64,000 nucleotides of DNA from an uncultured Eubacteriales bacterium (GCA_934438175.1 CAKSBH010000005.1:62001-126000); one strand, 5' to 3'. Positions 48,708-56,584 are shown, counted from the stretch's first letter. The notes: a model not told the origin generated them from the sequence alone. Numbers and translations are program-made.

Positions 48708-48851
48708 TCACCGGAACAACGACAGCAAGGGACCCGCTGTCAGAAATCCCAGCACGAACAGTCCGATACATAACAAAACAAACAGTCCCCGCCGCAATCG
48801 GCGACGGCGCCGTTCCCGGATTTCTTCTTCTCCCGCTTTCCGAAAAATCAT
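48708..48851 (-). CDS. 47-residue single-pass membrane protein of the Rnf operon
   Basis: The ATG at 48851 overlaps the rnfB stop by four bases, so translation is coupled. The protein has a strongly basic N-terminal half (a run of Arg around residues 12-21) and one TM helix (about 23-42), hence probably N-inside. I do not recognise a family. Its place directly after rnfB suggests a small accessory subunit or assembly factor of the complex. Confidence 0.65.
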   Translation of the reverse strand: MIFRKAGEEEIRERRRRRLRRGLFVLLCIGLFVLGFLTAGPLLSLFR

Positions 48852-49720
48852 TCCGCATGTTCCTCCGCATCCGCTCCGTCTTCCGGACGGACTTCGGTAA
48901 TGACATCGCCGCACCGGATCTGCTCGTCCCCACGCCATAAAATTCCGCGCGGACATTTATCCGCACAGATTCCGCAGCTGGTACAGAGTCCATAATCGAT
49001 CTGCGCCAATTGATCTTCCACCCGGATGGCGCCCTGCGGACAGACCTTTTCACAGATCCGGCACCCGACACAGCCCACCCGGCAATACCGCCGCAGATCC
49101 GAACTTCGGTCATGCGAACTGCATCCGACCCACACGTTGGCATGAAATGGGACAAGCCGGATGATGTTTTGCGGACAGACCCCGACACAGACGCCGCATG
49201 CACGGCATTTTTCATATTCCACAACCGCTACGCCGCGTTCAACCTTGATGGCTCCGAACGGGCAGGCACGCACGCACGTCCCCAGCCCGATGCAGCCGTA
49301 CGGGCATTCTTTCGGTGTATTGCCGCCCGCTGCCGCCGACACACAGTCGCGCAATCCCTCATACCGGTATTTTAACCCGGATACCTCGTCCGTTCCGCTG
49401 CACAGAACCTGTGCGCGCAACCGCACGGTCGGCAAAAACGGCGTCCCGACCGCATCACAGATCCGGTGGGAAATCTCATCGCCGCCAATCACACAAAGAT
49501 TCGGTGCCGCCGTTCCCTCCACCAACGCCTCTGCATATTTTTCACAGGTCTCAAACCCGCAGACTCCGCAGTTTTCACCCGGAAGAATCTTAAGCAACGC
49601 CTCTTTTTTCCGGCTCTCTTTTCCGTAAAGCATGCAGGACGCTTTTTCCAGAACAAAACAAACCAGAAAAACCACGCCCGCAAACCCGGCAAGCAGAAGC
49701 GTCCATTCCAATCCGCTCAT
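48848..49720 (-). CDS. rnfB: Rnf complex subunit RnfB
   Basis: 290 residues. A TM anchor (about 5-25) is followed by the Fe-S domain GENCGVCGFETCEKY with its fourth Cys in APNLC. Then come four ferredoxin-type motifs with complete Cys sets, including CRACGVCVGVCP, CVGCRICEKVCP and CTSCGICADKCP. This subunit faces the cytoplasm and takes electrons from ferredoxin. Unlike the other subunits, it keeps all expected cofactor ligands. The N-terminus overlaps none of rnfA; the gap is 12 bases. Confidence 0.95.
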   Translation of the reverse strand: MSGLEWTLLLAGFAGVVFLVCFVLEKASCMLYGKESRKKEALLKILPGENCGVCGFETCEKYAEALVEGTAAPNLCVIGGDEISHRICDAVGTPFLPTVRLRAQVLCSGTDEVSGLKYRYEGLRDCVSAAAGGNTPKECPYGCIGLGTCVRACPFGAIKVERGVAVVEYEKCRACGVCVGVCPQNIIRLVPFHANVWVGCSSHDRSSDLRRYCRVGCVGCRICEKVCPQGAIRVEDQLAQIDYGLCTSCGICADKCPRGILWRGDEQIRCGDVITEVRPEDGADAEEHAE

Positions 49721-49732
49721 TTCTCCGCCTCC

Positions 49733-50314
49733 TCAAAACCACGGGGATGTGCCGCAAAAGCCGGAAAATACCAGCGAAAGCAATGCCGCCGCAATCAACC
49801 GGACGGGAAGCCCCCGAAACGGTTTCGGAATATGCTCCTCCCGCAGCCGCTCGCACACCAGCATCATCAGCCCCTGAGCGAGCAAAAGCCCTACGCTCGC
49901 CGCCAGCGCATAGAGCACCGTACGGGGAAGCGACTGCCCCGCGTCCCGCACACGTAAAAAGATTCCGATTCCCGCCCCGTTCAGACAAACAAAGGGAAGG
50001 TATTTTTCCAATCCTCCATACCGTTTCGGATGCCGCAGATACAGAACGGCAGCAGGAAACAGAACGAAAACGGCGGTAAAGACAAGTACAAAGAAAAAGC
50101 CGAGATCCCGCATTTCCAACGGGGTCAGAACAAACCGATCCAGCAATGCCGTAAGAACCGAGGCACCAAACGCCGAAAACGAAGACAGAAAACAAAGCCG
50201 CCACGCCGTCTTTTTCTCCACGATTCCATACAGAAGCGTTTCGGAGCCAAAAGCCGAAGTCAGGGCATAATTTTCGGCAAACAGAGCCGCAAGAATCATA
50301 AGAACTCCGGTCAT
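49733..50314 (-). CDS. rnfA: Rnf complex subunit RnfA, lacking both cluster cysteines
   Basis: 193 residues from ATG 50314 (AAAAGGAGG upstream). Six TM segments and family sequence such as ENYAL, EKYLPFVCLNGAGIG and the tail PKPFRGLPVRLIAAAL align with E. coli RsxA. Where RsxA has FLGLCPF, this protein has FGSETLL (Glu25). Where RsxA has TTNCAVLG, it has CLNGAGIG (Gly113). Those two Cys normally help hold a [2Fe-2S] cluster in the membrane, so the cluster is probably absent. Confidence 0.88.
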   Translation of the reverse strand: MTGVLMILAALFAENYALTSAFGSETLLYGIVEKKTAWRLCFLSSFSAFGASVLTALLDRFVLTPLEMRDLGFFFVLVFTAVFVLFPAAVLYLRHPKRYGGLEKYLPFVCLNGAGIGIFLRVRDAGQSLPRTVLYALAASVGLLLAQGLMMLVCERLREEHIPKPFRGLPVRLIAAALLSLVFSGFCGTSPWF

Positions 50315-50922
50315 TTCCGTTCTGCCTCCTTTTGTTTTTCCCGTCGGGGAAGCCGAAACAGTGCCGACACAAGACCGAGCAGAAGCAATCCTCCCATCGG
50401 AAGTGCAAAAAACGAAACCGACCAGTTCTCCGGAAGAATCCGCCACCCGAACAGTGTTCCGAGAGCCAGAATCTCACGGATAACCGCAACGGGAAGAATC
50501 AAAGTGCAAAAGCGCAGACCCGTTCCGACGGCATCCGCAATGGCTTTCGGAAGCGGAACTTCCGCCCAGATCTTCTGTGCCCGCACGGTGCAAAGTGCCC
50601 CGACCGCAACAAACGGAAGTCCCCAAACCATGCCGGAAAGCCCGATGTTCAGCCGATTTTTCAAAAACAAACCCAACGTCACGGAAAACGCCGCCGACAA
50701 AACCGCAAACACAAACACACGACACCCTCCGGACAAAAACCGCCTCAGAAGCGAAGAGAGCAATGCCGTCAGAAGCAAGACCGCAAACATTCCGAGTCCG
50801 CAAACAAGACCGCTCACCGCTGTTCCGGAGAACAGAAGCAGCGGCAAAACTCCCAGTGCGAGAACTTCGGACATCTGTCCGTCCTCAAAACGGAAACGGA
50901 AAAATTTTTTGTCCGTTCTCAT
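50311..50922 (-). CDS. rnfE: Rnf complex subunit RnfE, lacking both cluster cysteines
   Basis: 203 residues, six TM segments. It aligns with E. coli RsxE through GVLPLLL (RsxE GLCPLLA) and LPFVAVGALCTVRAQ (RsxE IPLIVTNCIVVGRAE), then IREILALGTLFG near the end. Cys is replaced by Leu26 and Ala109. A Cys two positions later (111) could in theory compensate. It overlaps rnfG and rnfA by four bases each. Confidence 0.87.
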   Translation of the reverse strand: MRTDKKFFRFRFEDGQMSEVLALGVLPLLLFSGTAVSGLVCGLGMFAVLLLTALLSSLLRRFLSGGCRVFVFAVLSAAFSVTLGLFLKNRLNIGLSGMVWGLPFVAVGALCTVRAQKIWAEVPLPKAIADAVGTGLRFCTLILPVAVIREILALGTLFGWRILPENWSVSFFALPMGGLLLLGLVSALFRLPRREKQKEAERK

Positions 50923-51470
50923 ATATGTTCCTCGCTTTCCTTCAGCGCTTCGGCAAGATCAAAGGCCAGAGAGACCGCATGGCGAAGCTCACGGCTTGCC
51001 GCCTCGGCTCCGGTACGGTCCGATATCTGTCCGGCATCCGTCCTCCTGCCTCCGCGAAAACGGGCAAGATACGAGCCGTCTGCCAGCAGAAGCAATGCCC
51101 CGTCGGTATCGGATACCGAATCGCTCAGAACGGAGATTCCTGTTACCGTCAGGGAAAAACGATTGATTCCCACCAGAACGGAAAACGTTCCGTCCGCCCC
51201 GGCATGCACCCGCAATTCGGTAACATACACCTGAATCTGTCCGTCTTTTGCCGCCGTATACGCGGCCTGTACACTTGCCCCGCCCGCCTTTGCTTTTTGC
51301 ACATCGGCGATTTCGGAGCATTCATACGTTCCGCTGCACGCCTCAGCAAAAGCACGGTCAAAATCCGTTTTCCGTTCCCGCCCGGTAAGGGACATAAGAA
51401 GCACCGGAATCAACGCCAGCAACAGAAGCACAACGGCTCCCACACTGTTGAACAGAGGTCGTTTACCCAT
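50919..51470 (-). CDS. rnfG: Rnf complex subunit RnfG, degenerate FMN-binding domain
   Basis: 183 residues. An N-terminal TM helix (about 9-28) is followed by a periplasm-side type domain. The C-terminal DRTGAEAASRELRHAV aligns with the flavinylation motif (FAGATITPRAV in E. coli RsxG). The modified Thr is Glu156 here. The HxETPGLG motif expected earlier is also unrecognisable (VLSDSVSDTDG). The gene is identified by its position between rnfD and rnfE and by the shared fold pattern. Covalent FMN is unlikely. Confidence 0.8.
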   Translation of the reverse strand: MGKRPLFNSVGAVVLLLLALIPVLLMSLTGRERKTDFDRAFAEACSGTYECSEIADVQKAKAGGASVQAAYTAAKDGQIQVYVTELRVHAGADGTFSVLVGINRFSLTVTGISVLSDSVSDTDGALLLLADGSYLARFRGGRRTDAGQISDRTGAEAASRELRHAVSLAFDLAEALKESEEHI

Positions 51471-52473
51471 GCTTTTTCTCGCCTCCTCTTCCGTATCGGC
51501 GGGGTGCAGTCAGACGGTCGAAGGCAACCGCAAACAAATTCATCAGAAGAATGGCAAACGTCACGCCATCTCCCACGCTGTCCAACCGGCGGAACACCAC
51601 CGTCAGCACACCGCACAAAAAGCCGTACAACAAGCGTCCCTTTCCCGTGACCGGTCCCGTAACGGGATCCGTCGCAAGGAAAAATGCAGCCAGAACCGTT
51701 CCGCCTCCGCAGAGTTCCAGCAGAACATGCACGCCGGAAAATGTCTGCCCACCATAAGGGAATAAAAATGCACAAAGTGCCGTACCCCCGAGAAACGCAA
51801 GAGGAACCTGCCAGGATACGATGCCGCGCAGAATCAGAAACACGCCGCCGATTGCCAGAAGAACCAGACACGTTTCCCCCAGATTTCCCGCGGTGTTTCC
51901 CATCAGAATGTCGGCAAAATTCGTACGGGGCAGCTCTCCGGCCTTCAGAACGGAAAGAAGCTCTTCCCCCGTTTCCGGAACAAAACCGGTCTTCCAACCA
52001 AAAAGTCCGTCATACAGAACAGGGACCTTCGGGTCGGAAAACGCCGCGACCCCGACAACAGGCAAAGAAGAAAATGTATACAAAAACGCACGGGCGGCAA
52101 GAGCCGGATTGAGGAAATTCCGTCCCAATCCGCCGAAAAGCAGTTTCACCACAGCGATTGCGAACACACCGCCTGCCACAGCCGCAAGATACGGGGTAGT
52201 CACCGGCAGACAGAAAGCCAGCAGCAACCCGGATACCACGGAAGAAAGATCCGATGCCGTATTTTTCTTTTTGAGAACTGCGCAGAACAGCGTTTCCGTT
52301 CCTACGCAGGAAAGAACCGTTACGACAAGCAAAACCAGCGCGCGCCACCCGAACGACACCACGGAAAACACCGCAACCGGAAGAAGCGCCAGAATTACCG
52401 TTGCCATCCGGCGCCGGATGGAATCTTCCGCGTGGAAATGCGGAGGAGCACCGACCGTCAACAGATTTTTCAT
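51463..52473 (-). CDS. rnfD: Rnf complex subunit RnfD, flavinylation Thr replaced
   Basis: 336 residues with about ten TM segments. SAPH-like GAPPHFHAEDSIRRRM near the start, GLLLAFCLP, GGLGRNFLNPALAARAFL and PVTGPVTGKGRLLYG are all typical of RnfD/NqrB. The flavin site, SGATPLxxLKAG in most RnfD, reads TGEELLSVLKAG, with Glu171 at the Thr position. It starts four bases inside the rnfC end and overlaps rnfG by eight. Confidence 0.9.
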   Translation of the reverse strand: MKNLLTVGAPPHFHAEDSIRRRMATVILALLPVAVFSVVSFGWRALVLLVVTVLSCVGTETLFCAVLKKKNTASDLSSVVSGLLLAFCLPVTTPYLAAVAGGVFAIAVVKLLFGGLGRNFLNPALAARAFLYTFSSLPVVGVAAFSDPKVPVLYDGLFGWKTGFVPETGEELLSVLKAGELPRTNFADILMGNTAGNLGETCLVLLAIGGVFLILRGIVSWQVPLAFLGGTALCAFLFPYGGQTFSGVHVLLELCGGGTVLAAFFLATDPVTGPVTGKGRLLYGFLCGVLTVVFRRLDSVGDGVTFAILLMNLFAVAFDRLTAPRRYGRGGEKKHG

Positions 52474-53792
52474 CGCATACTCCTTTCACCGGATTTTTTT
52501 GTCAGATGGACGTTTGCGGTCCGGATCGCCTGCATCAGCTGCAGATGACCGGGACACGCATAGGAGCAGCACCCGCATTCGATGCAATCCTGTACATGAA
52601 GCCGGCGGCACCGCTCATATTCGCCGTCGCAGGCATAGCGGTACAGGTCGTTCGGCATCAGCCGCATGGGACAGACGCGCAGACATTCGCCGCAACGGAT
52701 GCAGGTCTCGGAAGAAGATTTCTCTTCTTCGGAAAATGCGAGAAGAGCCGCCGTATCCGGCAGAACAGGGGCGGCAAGACTGTGCTGCGCCGTTCCGCGC
52801 ATCGGACCTCCCGCAATGACACGGGAGGGCATATCCATAAACCCGCCGCAATGCTCAAACACATCCGCATAGCGGGTTCCGATACGAACCAGAAGATTTT
52901 TCGGATTGACAACCGCAGGTCCGGACACCGTAATCACACGGCGGATCACAGGTCTCCCTTTGGCAAGCTTCCGATACAGACTTGCACAGGAATCCACATT
53001 CAGAATCAGACACCCGATCTCCTCCGGCAATGTTCCGGGAGGAAGTTCCCGGCGTGTCACCGCCTCAATCAGAGGATAGGTGCTTCCCTGCGGATAACGG
53101 GCACGAAGAGCCAGAACATGAATGTCCGTATTTTCGCAAACGGAGTTCATGGTCGCCACGGCATCGGGTTTATCATCGCCGACGGCAATATAGACCTCCT
53201 GCGGCTGCACGCATTGCATCACCAACCGGATTCCGGAAAGAATCATATTGGGATATTCCACCATCGCCCGATGATCCGCCGTCACAAACGGCTCGCATTC
53301 CATGCCGTTGATCAGAAGAATCTCGGTTTTCGTGGCACAAGCACGACGCAGACGCGTGTGGAGAGGCAGTGTCGTTTCTCCGGGATCCGTAATCCCCGCC
53401 TCCCGCGCCAGTTCAAGGATCTCCCCGGGCGAAAGCGCTTCCGGAATCCCCTCATACGGCACACACGACGGGTCGGGACGGTCTTCCCAATCGTTTTTCA
53501 GCACAATGCTCCATTCACGACCGCCGGTCGGATGCCATTCCCTCGAAAGAGAACGCACCGTACCGGATACCGGCGAAAAAATCGGGCATCCGTCTTCCGC
53601 ATCGCAATCGGCAATTTTCTGTCCCATAAGAACCGCATCTCCCGCCTTCACCAACGGAACGCAGGGCGTTCCGGCATGCTGACGCAACGGCAGAACCAGA
53701 TATTCCGGTGCATCAACGGTCACCGTCGGACTGGCACAGGTTCTCTCCTTGTTGTTTTCGGGGTCAATTCCACCCCGGAAGGTCACGGGCAT
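52470..53792 (-). CDS. rnfC: Rnf complex subunit RnfC, lacking the NADH/FMN glycine loop
   Basis: 440 residues from ATG 53792 (AGGAGG eight bases upstream). FRGGIDPENNK near the start and LLINGMECEPFVTADHRAM are typical of RnfC. The glycine-rich loop GMGGAGFPT that binds FMN and NADH is replaced by DPGETTLPL (residues 136-144). The C-terminal pair of [4Fe-4S] motifs, CIRCGECLRVCP and CIECGCCSYACP, is complete. It leads the operon. Confidence 0.92.
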   Translation of the reverse strand: MPVTFRGGIDPENNKERTCASPTVTVDAPEYLVLPLRQHAGTPCVPLVKAGDAVLMGQKIADCDAEDGCPIFSPVSGTVRSLSREWHPTGGREWSIVLKNDWEDRPDPSCVPYEGIPEALSPGEILELAREAGITDPGETTLPLHTRLRRACATKTEILLINGMECEPFVTADHRAMVEYPNMILSGIRLVMQCVQPQEVYIAVGDDKPDAVATMNSVCENTDIHVLALRARYPQGSTYPLIEAVTRRELPPGTLPEEIGCLILNVDSCASLYRKLAKGRPVIRRVITVSGPAVVNPKNLLVRIGTRYADVFEHCGGFMDMPSRVIAGGPMRGTAQHSLAAPVLPDTAALLAFSEEEKSSSETCIRCGECLRVCPMRLMPNDLYRYACDGEYERCRRLHVQDCIECGCCSYACPGHLQLMQAIRTANVHLTKKSGERSMR

Positions 53793-53839
53793 CCGCTTTT
53801 CCTCCTGTTTTTTTTCAGGAATATAATAACTCAAAATAT

Positions 53840-53868
53840 ATTATACAATAAAATCCCCGAATAATCAA
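53840..53868 (-). promoter_or_regulatory. Promoter of the rnf-holB-ricT run
   Basis: On the minus strand TTGATT (53863-53868), 17 bases, TATAAT (53840-53845), 48 bases before the rnfC ATG. It is divergent from the phosphodiesterase promoter. Confidence 0.82.
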
Positions 53869-53901
53869 CCCCCGATTTTTGAAAAACCGGCTCTTTCCCG
53901 C

Positions 53902-53930
53902 TTGCACAAATGCTCATTCAATGCTATAAT
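53902..53930 (+). promoter_or_regulatory. Promoter of the phosphodiesterase-murT-gatD genes
   Basis: TTGCAC (53902-53907), 17 bases, TATAAT (53925-53930), 38 bases before the ATG. Confidence 0.82.
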
Positions 53931-53968
53931 AACAAAAAGAAGGTTTTTTACAAAGGAGATTCCTTTTT

Positions 53969-54514
53969 ATGAAATGGCTCATTGCTTCGGACATTCACGG
54001 AAGTGCCCTCTACTGCCGTGAACTTCTGCACCGTGCCCGGGAAGAACGGGCAGACCGGATCCTTCTGCTGGGAGACCTTCTGTACCACGGTCCCCGCAAC
54101 GATCTGCCGGACGGCTACGCGCCCAAGGAAGTCATTGCCCTGCTGAACGAACAGGCATCCCGTCTTCTCTGCGTCCGCGGAAACTGTGAGGCGGAAGTGG
54201 ATCAGATGGTGCTCTCGTTCCCCGTTCTCGCTGAATACGCCGTACTGTCTTTGGGTGACCGGCTTGTCTTCGCAACGCACGGACATCACACCCCGCCGCC
54301 CCTGCAGCCCGGCGACATCCTGCTGTACGGACATACACACATTCCTCAGCGAACACAGAAAGACGGCATCACCGTACTGAATCCGGGCTCGGTCTCTCTG
54401 CCGAAAGCCGGAAGCCGTCATGCCTACATGACGTGGGAAAACGGCTTGTTTTTGTGGAAAGATCTTTTGACCGGAGAATCCTTTGACCCCGAAAGAAAAG
54501 AGGACACGCCATGA
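53969..54514 (+). CDS. yfcE: YfcE-family metallophosphodiesterase
   Basis: 181 residues. Calcineurin-like motifs in order: ASDIHGS (residue 6), LLGDLLYHG (33), VRGNCEAEVD (70), THGHH, and YGHTHIPQ (119), then NPGSVSLPKAGS. This is the complete YfcE/MJ0936 pattern. E. coli YfcE acts on cyclic and artificial phosphodiesters; the natural substrate is unclear. It overlaps murT by four bases, so it belongs to the wall-related unit by position. Confidence 0.92.
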   Translation: MKWLIASDIHGSALYCRELLHRAREERADRILLLGDLLYHGPRNDLPDGYAPKEVIALLNEQASRLLCVRGNCEAEVDQMVLSFPVLAEYAVLSLGDRLVFATHGHHTPPPLQPGDILLYGHTHIPQRTQKDGITVLNPGSVSLPKAGSRHAYMTWENGLFLWKDLLTGESFDPERKEDTP

Positions 54515-55854
54515 GAAAATTCTGTGCCATCGTTTTATGCAAACTTCTGCGGCTCATCGGAAAAGCCGTAGGAAAAGGGAGCAGCTTACCCGGTCAGATT
54601 GCTCTGAAAATCTGCCCGGATATTCTCAGACAGGTTCAGCTCCCTCCCGTCATCATTGCCGTAACGGGATCAAACGGAAAAACCTCCACGGTGGAGATGA
54701 TTGCCCGGGTTCTGCAGAAAGCAGGCAAAAAAATTGCTTACAACAAGGAGGGCTCCAACCAAATTGAGGGCGTGACCTCACTCATTCTGCACGACTGCAC
54801 GCTGTCCGGAAAATGCCGCAGTGAGATTCTTCTGATTGAATCGGACGAGCGATACGCGCGCTACACCTTCCGTCAGTTCCAGCCCACCCATTTTGTCATC
54901 ACAAATCTGTACCGGGATCAGCTCACCCGCAACGGACACCCGCTGTGGGTGTTTGAAGCCATCCGACAAGCCATTCCCAGGGACGGATTGCTTTTCCTCA
55001 ACGCCGACGATCCGCTGGTGTCCGCCTTCGGAATTGACCACAAAAACACGGTCTATTTCGGCATGGACCGCCAGAGCTTTTCCACCGAACAGAACACCGG
55101 CGTTTACGACGACGGTGCCTACTGCCCGATTTGCGGCGGAAAAATGGTTTACGATTTCCGTCACTACAACCACATCGGTTCCTACCGTTGCACGGTCTGC
55201 GGTTATCACCGTCATGACCCGGACGACCGTATCACCGACGCCGATCTGAAAAACGGAATTCTCACCATCAACGGCAAAGACCGCATCCGTCTGGCATTCC
55301 GCAGCATCTACAACGGATACAACATTCTTGCCTGCTACACGCTTTGCTCCAGAATTGGCATTGACCCGGAAACGATCACGGAAAGCATCAGCGACTATGT
55401 GCTGAAGAACGGCAGAGTTGTGGAATTCCGGCTGGGAGATGCACACGGGACGCTTCTGACATCCAAGCACGAAAATTCCGTATCGTACGATCAGTCCCTG
55501 CGGTATATCGGTCAGCAGCCCGAACCGCACGCCGTGCTGGTGCTTGTGGACGCGGTCAGCCGTAAATACTTCACCAGCGAAACCAGCTGGCTGTGGGACA
55601 TCAACTTTTCTCAGCTGGATGTTCCGCAGACCGAGCATGTCTATCTGCTGGGACGCTACGCCTATGACCTTGCCGTGAGATTTTCGTTCACCTCCCTGCC
55701 ACCGGAGAAATTCTCCGTACACCCTTCCATTCCGGAAGGACTGGAGGAAATCCGGAAACACGGGCATACCCGGCTGTATGCCGTCACCTGTTTCTCAGAC
55801 CGTGACAAACTGCTGCGACGCGTGGAAAAACTGGAAACGGAGGAAAAACAATGA
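54511..55854 (+). CDS. murT: MurT-like Mur ligase, divergent
   Basis: 447 residues. The ATP loop is VTGSNGKTSTVEM (residue 51). The MurT zinc ribbon is formed by Cys205, Cys208, Cys227 and Cys230. Near the C-terminus SWLWDINFSQL matches the conserved Asp-containing SWxWDxxF motif of the DUF1727 domain. However, the KNPAGxNQ stretch of typical MurT reads SKHENSVSYDQ here. MurT with GatD amidates D-Glu of lipid II in staphylococci and streptococci. Coupled to gatD by a four-base overlap. Confidence 0.85.
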   Translation: MRKFCAIVLCKLLRLIGKAVGKGSSLPGQIALKICPDILRQVQLPPVIIAVTGSNGKTSTVEMIARVLQKAGKKIAYNKEGSNQIEGVTSLILHDCTLSGKCRSEILLIESDERYARYTFRQFQPTHFVITNLYRDQLTRNGHPLWVFEAIRQAIPRDGLLFLNADDPLVSAFGIDHKNTVYFGMDRQSFSTEQNTGVYDDGAYCPICGGKMVYDFRHYNHIGSYRCTVCGYHRHDPDDRITDADLKNGILTINGKDRIRLAFRSIYNGYNILACYTLCSRIGIDPETITESISDYVLKNGRVVEFRLGDAHGTLLTSKHENSVSYDQSLRYIGQQPEPHAVLVLVDAVSRKYFTSETSWLWDINFSQLDVPQTEHVYLLGRYAYDLAVRFSFTSLPPEKFSVHPSIPEGLEEIRKHGHTRLYAVTCFSDRDKLLRRVEKLETEEKQ

Positions 55855-56579
55855 AGATTCTTCACCTGTACCATGACCGCATGAATCTTTACGGCGAATA
55901 TGCCAACCTCACCGTTCTTTCGGCACTGCTGCGGGAGCAGGGCGCGGATGTCTGCGTGGATCGTCGCTCACTGGGTGACGAGACAGTCAATGCCGCCGAT
56001 TATGACCTCATCTACATCGGTTCCGGAACGGAAACCGCCCAGATCCAGGTTCTGAACGATATCCGCCGCTACGCGGACGGCTTGCGGAACGCTCACGACA
56101 CCGGCAGAATTCTGCTGATGACCGGAAATGCGTTTGAACTGTTCGGCGCAACCCTGACCGATGCCTCCGGCAAGGTACATCCGGCACTCGGATTTTTCCC
56201 GTTCACCGTCACACTCACCGACCGGGAGCGCACCCTGACCGATGCCGTATTGACCGCCCCGTTTCTGCAGGATCCGCTGGTGGGATTCATCAACAAGGCG
56301 AGCCGCATCGATGGGGTTTCCTCACCGCTGTTCACGGTGCGTTACGGCGCCGGCAACAAGGAAAACGACACCGGCGAAGGAGTGACGGACGGCGTGTTCT
56401 TCGGAACGCACCTGACCGGACCGTGTTTGGTCAAAAATCCGCATCTTGCCGCATTTTTTACCGAAAAGCTTCTGAAAAACGCAGGCATGCCCTTCACCGA
56501 AAAACACCACGAATACGCCGAAAACGCCTACCGCGTCACGCGAGATGCGCTGGAAGAAAGATTCGGCAACAACCTCTGA
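55851..56579 (+). CDS. GatD-like glutamine amidotransferase without catalytic residues
   Basis: 242 residues of the class I amidotransferase (cobyric acid/GatD) type. It aligns with Staphylococcus aureus GatD: LYHDRMNLYGEYANL at the start, YIGSGTETAQ, then LMTGNAFELFG where GatD has TICGGYQFLG, and GTHLTGPCLVKNP where GatD has GTYLHGPILPKN. The nucleophile position is Thr91 and the catalytic His position is Thr189. The only two Cys (35 and 192) are elsewhere. It is therefore probably not a glutaminase. Confidence 0.82.
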   Translation: MKILHLYHDRMNLYGEYANLTVLSALLREQGADVCVDRRSLGDETVNAADYDLIYIGSGTETAQIQVLNDIRRYADGLRNAHDTGRILLMTGNAFELFGATLTDASGKVHPALGFFPFTVTLTDRERTLTDAVLTAPFLQDPLVGFINKASRIDGVSSPLFTVRYGAGNKENDTGEGVTDGVFFGTHLTGPCLVKNPHLAAFFTEKLLKNAGMPFTEKHHEYAENAYRVTRDALEERFGNNL

Positions 56580-56584
56580 CAAAA

